Source: Bacteroidales bacterium (lineage in GTDB: Bacteria > Bacteroidota > Bacteroidia > Bacteroidales > UBA1402). From it: a stretch of DNA of 64,000 bases. Both the position numbers and the translations under genes were made by a program. The notes beneath the pieces were generated by a model. The model was not told the DNA's origin. It worked only from the letters and a program-made list of their open reading frames with translations, and did no database searches. Below, piece by piece: positions 53,876 through 63,068 of this stretch; the first letter of the stretch is position 1; every line of letters begins with the position of its first letter. The stretch is taken from the NCBI GenBank assembly GCA_017468435.1, contig JAFUIP010000015.1, positions 124,001-188,000 of the forward strand, given 5' to 3'.

Positions 53876-54727
53876 ATGAAAGTCTTTTGCATAGAGAGCG
53901 GGTATTTTTCGACGGATGGCGGCGCCATGTTCGGCATCATGTCGCGTAAGATCTGGGCGGGAAAATATCCCGTTGACGAAGAGAATCGTTGCCCGCTGGC
54001 CATGCGTTGCTTTTTCATCGATTTCGGAGAAAGGAAAGTGCTGTTCGACAGCGGTGTGGGCCTGAAACCCATTGGCATGGACTATTACCGTTTTCACAGC
54101 CTGACAGACATTCGCCAAGCCTTGGCCGAAAAAGGCTACCGTGCCGAAGAAGTCACTGACGTGGTGCTGAGCCACTTGCATTTCGACCATTGCGGCGGTT
54201 GCACCTATCTCGACGAAAACGGCCAACTGCAAATCACCTTCCCGAACGCGAAGCATTGGACCACCCAGGAGCAATGGCAGAATTCCTTGCAGCCGGGCCC
54301 TTGGGAAGGAGATGCTTACTTGCGGGAAAATCTGCAAGCCGTGGACGAGGCCGGATTGTTGCAAAAACTCCAACTCGCAGACGACGAAAGCTTTGAGGTA
54401 TTTCCCGGACTCAGACTGAAGAAATCGGAAGGCCACACTTGCGGGCAATTGGTTGCCTTCGCCCGCACCGACCAAGGCCATTTCTGCATCTCGGGCGATG
54501 TGGTGCCCATGTGTATGCACATCACGCCGGCCTGCATTGCCGCCATCGACAATCATGCCGCGCTGGCCGTTACCGAAAAAATAAAAGTGCTGCAAGAAGC
54601 TTTCCAAGACGAATGTAAAATGGTGTTCTATCACGATGCCGTCACTGCGTATGCCACGCTCAGACAAATGGGCAGACATATTTCGGCCGGCGTCAAATAT
54701 CCATCCACAAACCCAATACTCAGATGA
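53876..54727 (+). CDS. Metallo-beta-lactamase-fold hydrolase
   Basis: A 283-residue MBL-fold protein. The metal motif is HLHFDH (His100, His102, Asp104, His105), with a later His in EGHTCGQLV, Asp in ISGDVVP and His near FYHDAV. The overall form resembles lactonase/quorum-quenching-type MBL hydrolases, but substrate cannot be assigned. The frame is open upstream. The ATG at 53876 is chosen because it starts the conserved domain and sits 25 bases after a -7 box. It overlaps the next gene by 4 bases. Confidence 0.88.
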   Translation: MKVFCIESGYFSTDGGAMFGIMSRKIWAGKYPVDEENRCPLAMRCFFIDFGERKVLFDSGVGLKPIGMDYYRFHSLTDIRQALAEKGYRAEEVTDVVLSHLHFDHCGGCTYLDENGQLQITFPNAKHWTTQEQWQNSLQPGPWEGDAYLRENLQAVDEAGLLQKLQLADDESFEVFPGLRLKKSEGHTCGQLVAFARTDQGHFCISGDVVPMCMHITPACIAAIDNHAALAVTEKIKVLQEAFQDECKMVFYHDAVTAYATLRQMGRHISAGVKYPSTNPILR

Positions 54728-55494
54728 TGACCACAGACGAGGCAAGAGCCATGGACTTGGCCTGTATGGCCGGACAGATTCTCCTGGAAAACGGAGCAGA
54801 GCTGTCGCGCGTGGAAGAGACCATGAACCGCATTGCCGACCATTATGGCGTGGAAACCAGACAGTTCTATCTGCTCACCAACGGTATCTTCTCTACCAGC
54901 GGCGGACGTTACGCCAAGGTTAATCCCATTCCTGTGAAAGGCTCGCAATTCGACAAAGTAGAAGCCGTGAGCCAGCTTTCGCGCGACATAGTCAATGGCA
55001 AATACAGCATAGAAGGCGCCGTGCAACGCCTCGAAGAAATAAAGGTGATGAAGCGTCTTCCCAAGTGGAAAGTAATTTTGGCAGCCGGTTTCGGTAGCGC
55101 CGCATTCAGCATACTTTTCGGCGGAAATTTCCACGACGCCTTTGTAGCCTTGTTTGCCGGCTGGGCGCTGTATATCTTCGTTTCTTTCGTGGGCAATGCC
55201 CATCTTTCGAAAATCTTCTGCAATATCGTGGGCAGTTTCATCGCTGCTTTCGTCTGCTTCTTAGGATTCCATTTTCAAGTGGGAGAGCATCTGAGCCAGA
55301 TGGTTATCGGCGCCGTGATGCCGCTTATTCCCGGTGTACCTTTCGTGAACGGTATCCGCGACCTGACCAACGGCGACTATCTTTCGGGCTTCATCCGCAT
55401 GCTCGATGCCATACTTATATTCGTGTGTATTGCTTTCGGTGTCAGTATTGCGCTGGTACTCGGAAACTTTTGGATGGGAGGAGTTGTGCTATGA
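54724..55494 (+). CDS. Threonine/serine exporter N-terminal-type protein (ThrE, DUF1212)
   Basis: A 256-residue membrane protein matching the first half of ThrE-type threonine/serine exporters. A cytoplasmic N-terminal part (AGQILLENGAELSRVEETMNRI, GIFSTS) is followed by about five helices from residue 115 and the conserved GAVMPLIPGVPFVNGIRDL. It probably forms a two-component exporter with the next gene, which it overlaps by 4 bases. Location: inner membrane. Confidence 0.88.
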   Translation: MMTTDEARAMDLACMAGQILLENGAELSRVEETMNRIADHYGVETRQFYLLTNGIFSTSGGRYAKVNPIPVKGSQFDKVEAVSQLSRDIVNGKYSIEGAVQRLEEIKVMKRLPKWKVILAAGFGSAAFSILFGGNFHDAFVALFAGWALYIFVSFVGNAHLSKIFCNIVGSFIAAFVCFLGFHFQVGEHLSQMVIGAVMPLIPGVPFVNGIRDLTNGDYLSGFIRMLDAILIFVCIAFGVSIALVLGNFWMGGVVL

Positions 55495-55967
55495 TTACCT
55501 GGAATGAAATGTTGATTCAAGTCTTGGCCGGTTTCGTGGGAACCTACGCCTTCTCGCTCACCTACAGCGTATCGCCTCGTCACTTCTTTTTTGCCGGACT
55601 GACGGGTGGCATAGGCTGGGCCGCTTACCTTGTATGCTTCAAGATTTTTGGCTTCGGCGCTGTCATCTCCAACTTCATCAGCACCTTGTTCATCGCCACC
55701 TCTGCCCGATGCTTCGCCGTATGGAGACGTTGCCCGTCCATGATATTCCTGATTCCGGGTCTCTTCCCCATTGTGCCGGGAGCCGGTATTTATTGGTCGT
55801 TCTACTATCTCTTTGTCAACAACTTAGACAAGTCACTCGAATTCGGTTTGCTGGCCATCAAGTCGGCCATGGCCATCGTGCTGGGCATTGTGTTGATACA
55901 CGAAATTCCGCAAAAAGTGTTTAGCGTTTTCAAAGTGTTCCATCGTTTTTCCAAAACAAAAGCATGA
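55491..55967 (+). CDS. Threonine/serine exporter C-terminal-type protein (ThrE_2, DUF3815)
   Basis: A 158-residue membrane protein of the second ThrE half. It has about four to five helices and the family segments SVSPRHFFFAGLTGGIGWAAY and IPGLFPIVPGAGIYW. The ATG at 55491 gives a 4-base ATGA overlap with the first half; a longer in-frame opening at 55425 would lie inside that gene. It should work with it as an amino-acid exporter. Another ATGA overlap connects it to the MetH-activation gene. Confidence 0.87.
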   Translation: MITWNEMLIQVLAGFVGTYAFSLTYSVSPRHFFFAGLTGGIGWAAYLVCFKIFGFGAVISNFISTLFIATSARCFAVWRRCPSMIFLIPGLFPIVPGAGIYWSFYYLFVNNLDKSLEFGLLAIKSAMAIVLGIVLIHEIPQKVFSVFKVFHRFSKTKA

Positions 55968-56680
55968 GCAGTTTCATCTCTTACGAATTTCCCCTGGTTC
56001 AGGTCTTGCCCGACATGGCGCAGATTTGCGAATATCTTCATCTGACGGAAGATGACGAGGATCCGGCTTACGCCTTCATCAAACAAAGACATTTGGAATT
56101 GCAACAAGAAGAGCGCAGCATAGGCGGTTATTGCGTCGTGCCCATCAAGGAAGTGAATGTGGCGCAAGGAGAAGTGCTGTTGGAAAACGGACTGCTGCAA
56201 TGTGGCCGACAAGTGGCCGCTTACCTGAAAGACAGTGCTTACGCGGCGCTTTTCGTCTGCACGGCCGGAATGATTTTCACCCGCTTGACGCGCGAGCACA
56301 CCCGCAACGACGAACAATTGGAAGCTTATCTCACCGATGCCTTAGGTTCTTTGGCCGTGGAAAATGCCATGGACCGCATCCAGAATCTGCTCGAAGAAAA
56401 ATGCCAGGCGCGCGGCTGGAACATCACCAACCGCTACAGCCCCGGCTACTGCAACTGGCCGCTCACCGACCAACGCGCCCTGTTCTCCATGATTGGCGAA
56501 AATCCCACGGGCGTGAGTTTGAGCGATTCTTGCCTGATGTCGCCCATCAAATCGGTCAGCGGCATCATCGGATTAGGCCCGGAGAGCAAAAAGCGTCCTT
56601 ACGGCTGCGCCATCTGCCAAAACAAAACCTGCATCTATCGTCGCGTGATGAACAAGCAGCCATCACATCAACCTGCGTAG
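55964..56680 (+). CDS. Stand-alone vitamin B12-dependent methionine synthase activation-domain protein
   Basis: A 238-residue protein resembling the C-terminal S-adenosylmethionine-binding reactivation domain of cobalamin-dependent methionine synthase. The SAM-binding RxxxGY motif is Arg157 to Tyr162 (RYSPGYCNWPL), followed by GVSLSDSCLMSPIKSVSG. The C-terminus adds a cysteine cluster (Cys215, Cys218, Cys223 in CAICQNKTC), a feature of separate corrinoid-activation proteins. It may reactivate MetH or another corrinoid enzyme. No corrinoid enzyme is in the window. Its end overlaps the convergent CcsBA gene by 13 bases. Confidence 0.85.
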   Translation: MSSFISYEFPLVQVLPDMAQICEYLHLTEDDEDPAYAFIKQRHLELQQEERSIGGYCVVPIKEVNVAQGEVLLENGLLQCGRQVAAYLKDSAYAALFVCTAGMIFTRLTREHTRNDEQLEAYLTDALGSLAVENAMDRIQNLLEEKCQARGWNITNRYSPGYCNWPLTDQRALFSMIGENPTGVSLSDSCLMSPIKSVSGIIGLGPESKKRPYGCAICQNKTCIYRRVMNKQPSHQPA

Positions 56681-58992
56681 CTGTGCATGCCGCCCAGAAT
56701 AAAATTCACGCCGAAATAAGTGACGAGTACGCTCAGGAAAGCCAAGATACAGAACACGTGAAAATACATCGGACGACGCATGGCGGGCAAACTCTGCCTA
56801 TGCATGGCTGAAGCGTAAATGAGCATGGTGATGAGCGCCCAGACTTCCTTCGGATCCCAACTCCAATACGCGCCCCAAGACACATTGGCCCAAACCGCAC
56901 CGATAAAGATACCCATGGCCAAGAGGAAGACCGCAGGATACAGCATCACTCTGCTGATATCAGCCAGATTGGCAATGCTTTCGCTATGGTCGCCGGGGCG
57001 GAAATGCAACATCAGGGCCACCCATCCGTTGAGCATCATGAAAGCCATCAACACGTAGGCCAACATAATGACAGCCACGTGAATACTCATGAGCGGAGAA
57101 GCCAGCACCGGCATGAGCAAGGATATGGGTGAATGGCTGCCGCTCATCATAGCCACCGCGCAAGTAAGGCCGCAGAGCAACAAGCCGAAAGGCTGCATCA
57201 AAGGCAATTTGCGCGAAGCAAAAAGCGAAGCTATCAGCGAGAGCCAGGCCATGAACTGCATGGTTTCCGCACCGTTCGACAAGGGCACATGTCCACCGAT
57301 AATCCAACGCAACACCAACACCGCGGTGAGCATCAGCAGCAAAAGGCTCGTGAGCACATGCACGGCAATTTGCAAAACGCGGGGAAGCGGCTTTTTTCTC
57401 GCCATGCGCAAAGTGGTGTAAAACAAGAAGAAAAGCCCCACGAACAAGGCCGGAAAAGCCACCCATTTCAGTTTGAAATAAGTATTGTAATATTTTTCTG
57501 CCTCGAAGACAAAGCGGCTCGGCAAGACCTCATGCGCTTGCTGTTGCTGATATAGTTTGATTTTTTGCAAGACATGACTCAGCTCGCGGTAATCTTTTTT
57601 GATGACCAACTCGTGCACATAATCCCAAGATTTCTTGATGAAAAACCATTCGTCGTCGCTCAGGGTAGAAGGCAAATCATTGTCGCCCTGCGTGTACCAA
57701 CGAAGCTGTCCGCTGGCATCGGCATGCGGATAAATCTTCATCAATTTGCCGGAATAAAAGGTAGCCACCAAGTTGAATTTCTCGTTGGCATCCACAATGC
57801 TTTTCGTTTCGCCATCGGCCTTTGCCTGACGAATGAGTGACATGGCATCCTCTAACAAATACTCATTGCGAGGCCCGCGGAAATCTTCGAAAGCCACATA
57901 TTTTTCATCGCTGTTGAGCAAGCCGCGCACGCGTCCTTTCTTGGTTTTGATCATGGGCTGCTCTTTCCACGAAGCGTAATAAAACATCCATCCCGTGAAA
58001 ACCTGTTCGCAGGAATATCCTTCGTAAGATGCTTTCCCATAGAGTTTTAAGGTGAAATCTTTAGCAAGCGTCTGTAGCGGGCAAATACGTCCGTTGTAAT
58101 AGACATACAAATCGCCGAATTCGGCAGCCACCTGCTGTGGTAGAACTTTGGGCGCCTTCGTCTTCGAATAATCCGAAACAGAGGCGGAAGCATTCACCGA
58201 AACACTCAGCATCAGCAGCAAGGCAATGGTTTTCAAACTTTTCTCCACCGCGGACGATACCGAGGACGAGCGCAAAGAAGCGAGCAGCTGGCGGTAGGAT
58301 TTATCCATCAAGAGAAAGAGTATCATCGTCAGGAAAAGAAGCGCGTAGGCCGTGTAAGTGATGGCGATGCCCCAAGGATCGCGAGAAACTAAGAAGGTGC
58401 AGCCCTGCCTGTCTGGGTCGTAACCCGACTGATAAAAACGATAATGACGATAGGTTTGTATTTTATTCATGGCAATCAGGCCTTTATCTTTCTGCGAACC
58501 TTCTTCCCAAAAGGAAACGTAAGCCTGATAATCGGCGGGAGAATCGGTGCCGGGATAACAAATCACCTCGAAAGCATCGAGTTTAAGTTTCATGGACAGC
58601 GGACGCGCCTGCATATCTTCGTCGTAGAAAACCGTCACTGACTCGTCTATGCGGACGTGAACGGAGCCTTTTTGTCCGAAACAGAAAGTGATGAGCGCGC
58701 CCAACAGAATCAGGCCCAAACTCAGATGCAGCATAAACACGACAGGACGTCGCCACAAAGCCTTCCGGCAAATATACATGAGCGCCGTGAGGCCGGCCAA
58801 AGCCCAAAGCGCAACAAAACACCAACTGTCGTACACGAAAGCGTGAATCCAGGGCGTTCCATACATTTTTTCCAAGATGGTGGCCAGCACCAAAACAAGC
58901 ACCACCAAAGCCCAAAGGGCCAATGTCAAAAAAGATAGCCGGGGCCGTCTATGGCAACGACCCCAGGCTTTGAACCAATTATTAAATCGCAT
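56668..58992 (-). CDS. ccsBA: Cytochrome c biogenesis fusion protein CcsBA (ResB-ResC)
   Basis: A 774-residue fusion of the system II cytochrome c maturation proteins. The N-terminal ResB/CcsB half has helices at about residues 19-42, 50-70 and 80-100, then a large periplasmic part. The C-terminal ResC/CcsA half has about eight helices and the haem-binding WWD motif WGAYWSWDPKEVWALI. It exports haem and attaches it to CXXCH motifs outside the membrane. The ATG at 58992 gives an 11-base overlap with the di-haem gene. The in-frame ATG at 59076 would add 28 unconserved residues. It probably matures the upstream di-haem protein. Confidence 0.93.
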   Translation of the reverse strand: MRFNNWFKAWGRCHRRPRLSFLTLALWALVVLVLVLATILEKMYGTPWIHAFVYDSWCFVALWALAGLTALMYICRKALWRRPVVFMLHLSLGLILLGALITFCFGQKGSVHVRIDESVTVFYDEDMQARPLSMKLKLDAFEVICYPGTDSPADYQAYVSFWEEGSQKDKGLIAMNKIQTYRHYRFYQSGYDPDRQGCTFLVSRDPWGIAITYTAYALLFLTMILFLLMDKSYRQLLASLRSSSVSSAVEKSLKTIALLLMLSVSVNASASVSDYSKTKAPKVLPQQVAAEFGDLYVYYNGRICPLQTLAKDFTLKLYGKASYEGYSCEQVFTGWMFYYASWKEQPMIKTKKGRVRGLLNSDEKYVAFEDFRGPRNEYLLEDAMSLIRQAKADGETKSIVDANEKFNLVATFYSGKLMKIYPHADASGQLRWYTQGDNDLPSTLSDDEWFFIKKSWDYVHELVIKKDYRELSHVLQKIKLYQQQQAHEVLPSRFVFEAEKYYNTYFKLKWVAFPALFVGLFFLFYTTLRMARKKPLPRVLQIAVHVLTSLLLLMLTAVLVLRWIIGGHVPLSNGAETMQFMAWLSLIASLFASRKLPLMQPFGLLLCGLTCAVAMMSGSHSPISLLMPVLASPLMSIHVAVIMLAYVLMAFMMLNGWVALMLHFRPGDHSESIANLADISRVMLYPAVFLLAMGIFIGAVWANVSWGAYWSWDPKEVWALITMLIYASAMHRQSLPAMRRPMYFHVFCILAFLSVLVTYFGVNFILGGMHSYAG

Positions 58993-60619
58993 TGATGAAT
59001 TTGATGACAGCGTCACGTTCTGATTTATCGAGTTGTCGGAAGGCTTCCACCGTCCAGCGGGCATCGCTCTGTGCATTTCCGTGCCACATGATGGCTTCCA
59101 TCACGGTACGTGCGCGGCAGTCGTGCAAGCGGTCGTCGGCGCCGGTGACCAATTCGCTCAGGCCTCGTCCCCAAAGCGGTGTCGTTCTACACCAGCCTGT
59201 ACGGATATCGTTCTCCATGAACAAGCGATGCTGCACCATGTCGGAGTAAGGCCAGATGGTTTGATAAGGGAATCGGGGCAAGCGAGGATCGTTCTTTTCG
59301 AAGAAGCCGGCAGGGTCTTCCACATCGTCCGGACCGGTGGTCCAAGAAGGACGGTGACAAACGGCGCAACCAATCTGCGTGAACAATTCCTTGCCTTTCT
59401 GCACATCTTCATCGTCGAGATCGCGAGCAGCAGGCACGGCCAAACCACGATGCCAAACCATGAAGTTGGCATATTCTTCGTCGGTCATTTCCACATCCAA
59501 ATCTTTTGCCATCAAGTAGTTGTAGATATCTGCTTCCACATTGCCGGTTTTGTTCTGTTCGGGGAAATGAGCATAAAACGAAGCCTGCACTTCGGGATCT
59601 TGCGAAGCGGTCTTGGCATAGGTTTCGGTCATGTAGTGGTAACGACGGTCGCTACGCGTAACATTGGTGATGTTCCAGATGGCATTGGCACCGGCCGCAT
59701 CCTGCAAGGGACCACGACTTAGAGCATAAGTAAAGCGCTTGGCATAAGGCGTTCCGTCGCCCTGGGTAGCATTCTTGTAATAGCTCGTCCATTCACCATT
59801 CTTAAAGATGGCCGGATTAAGCCATTCGCTGTCGCCACGTTCCAGCGCAGCCACTTCTTGACGCGCATATTCAGCCTTCAAAGAATCGTCGGGAATAGCA
59901 TCGAGCAAGCCTGTTCCATACACACCGATGGTCGATTCCAGGCGGATATTGACATCTTCGGCAGCCAAGGTTACTTTTTGTCCGTTCTGCATCACTTCGA
60001 TGGGAACATAATAAGCATCGGCAGGAATGCTCACTTCGGGATAAATAAGCTCGTAGGTTTCGCCATCGTCAAACTTGTTTCCCCATTCGTCGGTATAAAC
60101 CTTCCATTCAATCTTTATTTTAGACTCGTCGATGGGAGCCTTGAAAGGTTCCACGGCCAAAGTCTGAGGCATACCCGTCACAGAGCTGAGATAAGTGTTG
60201 TAATCGTCGAAAAGCACCAGCAGATAGCCATTTCCGGCCTTGTCGGCACGATACTCGGTCTGACGTTTTCCATGACCATAATTGGGGTGACAATACAGAC
60301 AGCCTCTGCGCACCATGAGCGGACCAAGACCGGTGAAAGCACCGTTTTTGTTTTGGTTATAATCGTTTTCGAAAAGATATTCGCCATATTTGAAAGCAGC
60401 CGCCATACCGGGAACATTTTCAACGGCAGGAGCCGGTTGTTCGTAAGCATAAGAAGTGGCATTGAAAACCGTACCCAACTTACCGCCGGCATACCATTCG
60501 GCCGACAATTCTTCAGGATCCTTGCCCTCGTTTCCGCCATTGTCATCGTCATTTGTAGGATGACAAGCAGCCAAAACAGCAGCAGAAGCAAAAAGATAAA
60601 ACAATTTATTGAGTTTCAT
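58982..60619 (-). CDS. Di-haem oxidoreductase lipoprotein (DHOR/DUF1111 family)
   Basis: A 545-residue exported protein with lipobox LAAC (Cys19). Two c-type haem sites are seen: CLYCH (residues 107-111) and CAVCH in the C-terminal third. Family segments of the DHOR (MauG/cytochrome c peroxidase-related) proteins are IWPYSDMVQH and the C-terminal LHDCRARTVMEAIMWHG. In that motif relatives normally have LHDGRART, so Gly is replaced by Cys here. The reaction is unproven in this family; a role with imelysin in iron handling is a recurrent context. Haem attachment fits the overlapping ccsBA gene. Confidence 0.87.
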   Translation of the reverse strand: MKLNKLFYLFASAAVLAACHPTNDDDNGGNEGKDPEELSAEWYAGGKLGTVFNATSYAYEQPAPAVENVPGMAAAFKYGEYLFENDYNQNKNGAFTGLGPLMVRRGCLYCHPNYGHGKRQTEYRADKAGNGYLLVLFDDYNTYLSSVTGMPQTLAVEPFKAPIDESKIKIEWKVYTDEWGNKFDDGETYELIYPEVSIPADAYYVPIEVMQNGQKVTLAAEDVNIRLESTIGVYGTGLLDAIPDDSLKAEYARQEVAALERGDSEWLNPAIFKNGEWTSYYKNATQGDGTPYAKRFTYALSRGPLQDAAGANAIWNITNVTRSDRRYHYMTETYAKTASQDPEVQASFYAHFPEQNKTGNVEADIYNYLMAKDLDVEMTDEEYANFMVWHRGLAVPAARDLDDEDVQKGKELFTQIGCAVCHRPSWTTGPDDVEDPAGFFEKNDPRLPRFPYQTIWPYSDMVQHRLFMENDIRTGWCRTTPLWGRGLSELVTGADDRLHDCRARTVMEAIMWHGNAQSDARWTVEAFRQLDKSERDAVIKFINAI

Positions 60620-60648
60620 AGTTCTTCTATTTTAATCGCAAAACTTAT

Positions 60649-61761
60649 TTATTGCATGATACATTGACGAGCTTCTTCCAACTTAATCAACAGAGCGTCG
60701 CAAGCCTCGATGGCAGCTTCGACCTTGGCGTCGGTGTAGTTCAGAACGAAAGGCTTAGGCATCTCGTTGATGGCGGCCAGACAATCGTCCAAGGCATTCT
60801 GCACCTCGGCATCCAAATCGCTGTCGATAGATTTCACTAAGGCGCTGATAGAAGTAGAAAGAGGCTTATTGGCATTCATCTCGCCGAAATACACGCTCTG
60901 CACACCCTTGATGTTGTCGTAGAAATCCTGGATGGAATTGTAGGCATGAGGCGATTCGATATTGTTGATATCTTCCTGATAATAAGGCGAACCAATCTTA
61001 GACATAGCCACTTCATCGACGATGGTCTTGCAACCTTCGATAATTTGTTCCGTGCCCAAAGCCACCGAGCGCCAGATACTTCCGGCCTGACCGGCGTTCT
61101 TCATCATATCGCCGAAATTATCTTCGGGTTCCATTTCGGCCTCAGCCAGGATGGCAGCCTTTTCATCGCTGACATTGCTTGCCCAAGCAGCTTCCAGACG
61201 GATGCAACTCAAAGCCAAGTCGGCAGCCACAGCGATGGCGTAATCCAGTTCTACAGGCGTGATGGCCTCCATTTTGCGGGGCTTACCTTCGCGGAAGATG
61301 ATGTATTCCAAACCATGAAAACCTACCAAACCATTGTTCATATCGGCGATGGTGCCGGCAGGATCTTGTTGAAACAATTCGCTCTTGAGCAAGGTTTCCA
61401 GACGCGTCTGATCCAAGGGCCAAGTATCAATGTGCGGGTCGATGGCATATTTCGAAGCAGCGCCAAAGAGGAAAGCCTCGCTCCATTCCCAATACTGACG
61501 GGCCGAAACCCACAGCGCGCAAGCTGCTTCCACCTGAGCATCGCTTGGATTGCTTTTCAAAGATTCCAAAGCCGTTTGCAAATCCAAAGACTTGTCGGCC
61601 AGGTTCTTGTAAGTGGGAACCACGATTTCATCTACAAAGGCTTCGTTGATTGCCTGCATGTTGTCGTCCGTGTTTTCCGGGCCTTGATTATTCGGGCCTT
61701 GGCAAGAGACAATGGCCAAAGAAAACAAAGCGACACTGAAACTGTAAAAGATTTTTTTCAT
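60649..61761 (-). CDS. Imelysin-family lipoprotein (EfeO/IrpA-like)
   Basis: A 370-residue exported lipoprotein (AIVSC, Cys20) of the imelysin family. The diagnostic GxHxxE motif is Gly147, His149 and Glu152 in GFHGLEYI, preceded by PHIDTWPLDQTRLETLL. Related proteins (EfeO, IrpA, algp7) bind iron or metal in the periplasm, and the name peptidase M75 is historical. It lies 29 bases upstream of the di-haem gene and 22 bases after the outer-membrane protein gene. Confidence 0.9.
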   Translation of the reverse strand: MKKIFYSFSVALFSLAIVSCQGPNNQGPENTDDNMQAINEAFVDEIVVPTYKNLADKSLDLQTALESLKSNPSDAQVEAACALWVSARQYWEWSEAFLFGAASKYAIDPHIDTWPLDQTRLETLLKSELFQQDPAGTIADMNNGLVGFHGLEYIIFREGKPRKMEAITPVELDYAIAVAADLALSCIRLEAAWASNVSDEKAAILAEAEMEPEDNFGDMMKNAGQAGSIWRSVALGTEQIIEGCKTIVDEVAMSKIGSPYYQEDINNIESPHAYNSIQDFYDNIKGVQSVYFGEMNANKPLSTSISALVKSIDSDLDAEVQNALDDCLAAINEMPKPFVLNYTDAKVEAAIEACDALLIKLEEARQCIMQ

Positions 61762-61783
61762 AATTGTATGTTTTTATTGATGA

Positions 61784-63034
61784 TTATTTTCTGGTAAAAA
61801 AGCCGCAATAAGCGATGCCAAGCGACACTGAAGGTTCGTCTATAAAGGGTTCCACCAAAAATCTCTTGGAATATTCCGCCTTAACAACGATTTCATTCAT
61901 AGGATAATAATTGATGCCGGCAGCCATTCTGTGACGCGCGTACTGCGGATAATCCATATCGGCCTTCACCGTCTTGAACATGGAGTCGTAAAACTCGTAA
62001 TGCGCGAAAACGTAGAGTTTCTTGTTGTCTTTCTTCATGGCCGGAACATGGGCAAACACATCGTAACCTGCTTGAATACTGGCAGATAAAGCATCCGAAG
62101 CCACGTTCTGATGAGGCGAGGGCGAATCGGAAGACATGGATTTATTGAATTGGGTAATTTCGTAAGAATCGTTCAGATGCGCGTAATCGACATTTCCTCT
62201 GACAACAAGGTGGTGTGCATCGTAATGAAAATCGAAAGCGCCAATCATCACTTCGCCTTTGCAATCTTGGTATTTCTTGTTCTTGCGCAAGGAGTTGTCG
62301 AAACTATGTCCGTAGTAGCCGCTCAAACCAAGACGCAAGCCCATGGGCAGGTAAAAATCGTGACGCATGGCCGTGGCATAATTATTGGCAATCTTGAATT
62401 CGTAAGGACTTCCCGCGCCTCCGGCAATAAAGTTGGCCGAACCGAAACGATCGGAATCCAAGCCGGCCAGGAACTGCCATTCATAGCGCCACCTACCGAG
62501 ATGTCCCCAAAGGCTGAGGCCGGTTTCGTGCCAAGTACAAGGAAAAATCGTACTCTCGCCTTCCTGACGATAATTGGTGAAAAACTCCACCGGCAAATGA
62601 TATTGGTTGGTCAGACCCACCGGCACGATGATATGGCCCATTCGCAGGTTCAAGGCCTTGTTCCAAGATTTCTGAATCCAGAATTGTTCCAAGGCCACTT
62701 CGCCACCGCGTTCAATCTCGCTTTCGTACTCACCGGCTTCGTCGGCTTCCATTTCGACAGCGCTTTCCGTGCCTCCATGTTCAAACTCTATTTCGCTGCT
62801 CATGGTCCAGCCTTGACCGAAATCGTAGCCAAGATTCACCACGAAATGTGGCAAGTCGAAACGTCCGTGACTTTCGTCCGAAGCATAATCTTCGGGTTTG
62901 ATATAACGTTGCCAAGAATCGCTGTAAAAGTTGCGCGTCATCACAGCTTCGCCATAACCGCCCACGCTTAGCTGAGCCAAGGATTCCAGGACGAAACAAA
63001 AGACAAAGAGAAAAACTATGCTGATTTTTTTCAT
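61784..63034 (-). CDS. Porin-like outer-membrane beta-barrel protein
   Basis: A 416-residue exported protein with signal peptide (to about residue 20, ESLAQ) and a pattern of alternating, aromatic-rich beta strands ending in a terminal aromatic region (SLGIAYCGFFTRK). Features include GGYGEAVMTRNF at the start and NLRMGHIIVPVGLTNQYH in the middle, which resemble porin-like phosphate- or metal-selective barrels. An acidic loop (about residues 92-110, rich in Glu) may bind cations. It is first in the operon. Its promoter is at 63069-63076. The substrate is unknown; metal passage is inferred from context. Confidence 0.78.
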   Translation of the reverse strand: MKKISIVFLFVFCFVLESLAQLSVGGYGEAVMTRNFYSDSWQRYIKPEDYASDESHGRFDLPHFVVNLGYDFGQGWTMSSEIEFEHGGTESAVEMEADEAGEYESEIERGGEVALEQFWIQKSWNKALNLRMGHIIVPVGLTNQYHLPVEFFTNYRQEGESTIFPCTWHETGLSLWGHLGRWRYEWQFLAGLDSDRFGSANFIAGGAGSPYEFKIANNYATAMRHDFYLPMGLRLGLSGYYGHSFDNSLRKNKKYQDCKGEVMIGAFDFHYDAHHLVVRGNVDYAHLNDSYEITQFNKSMSSDSPSPHQNVASDALSASIQAGYDVFAHVPAMKKDNKKLYVFAHYEFYDSMFKTVKADMDYPQYARHRMAAGINYYPMNEIVVKAEYSKRFLVEPFIDEPSVSLGIAYCGFFTRK

Positions 63035-63068
63035 GTTGCTATATTTTCATTCTACTCGTTTTCGGCAG

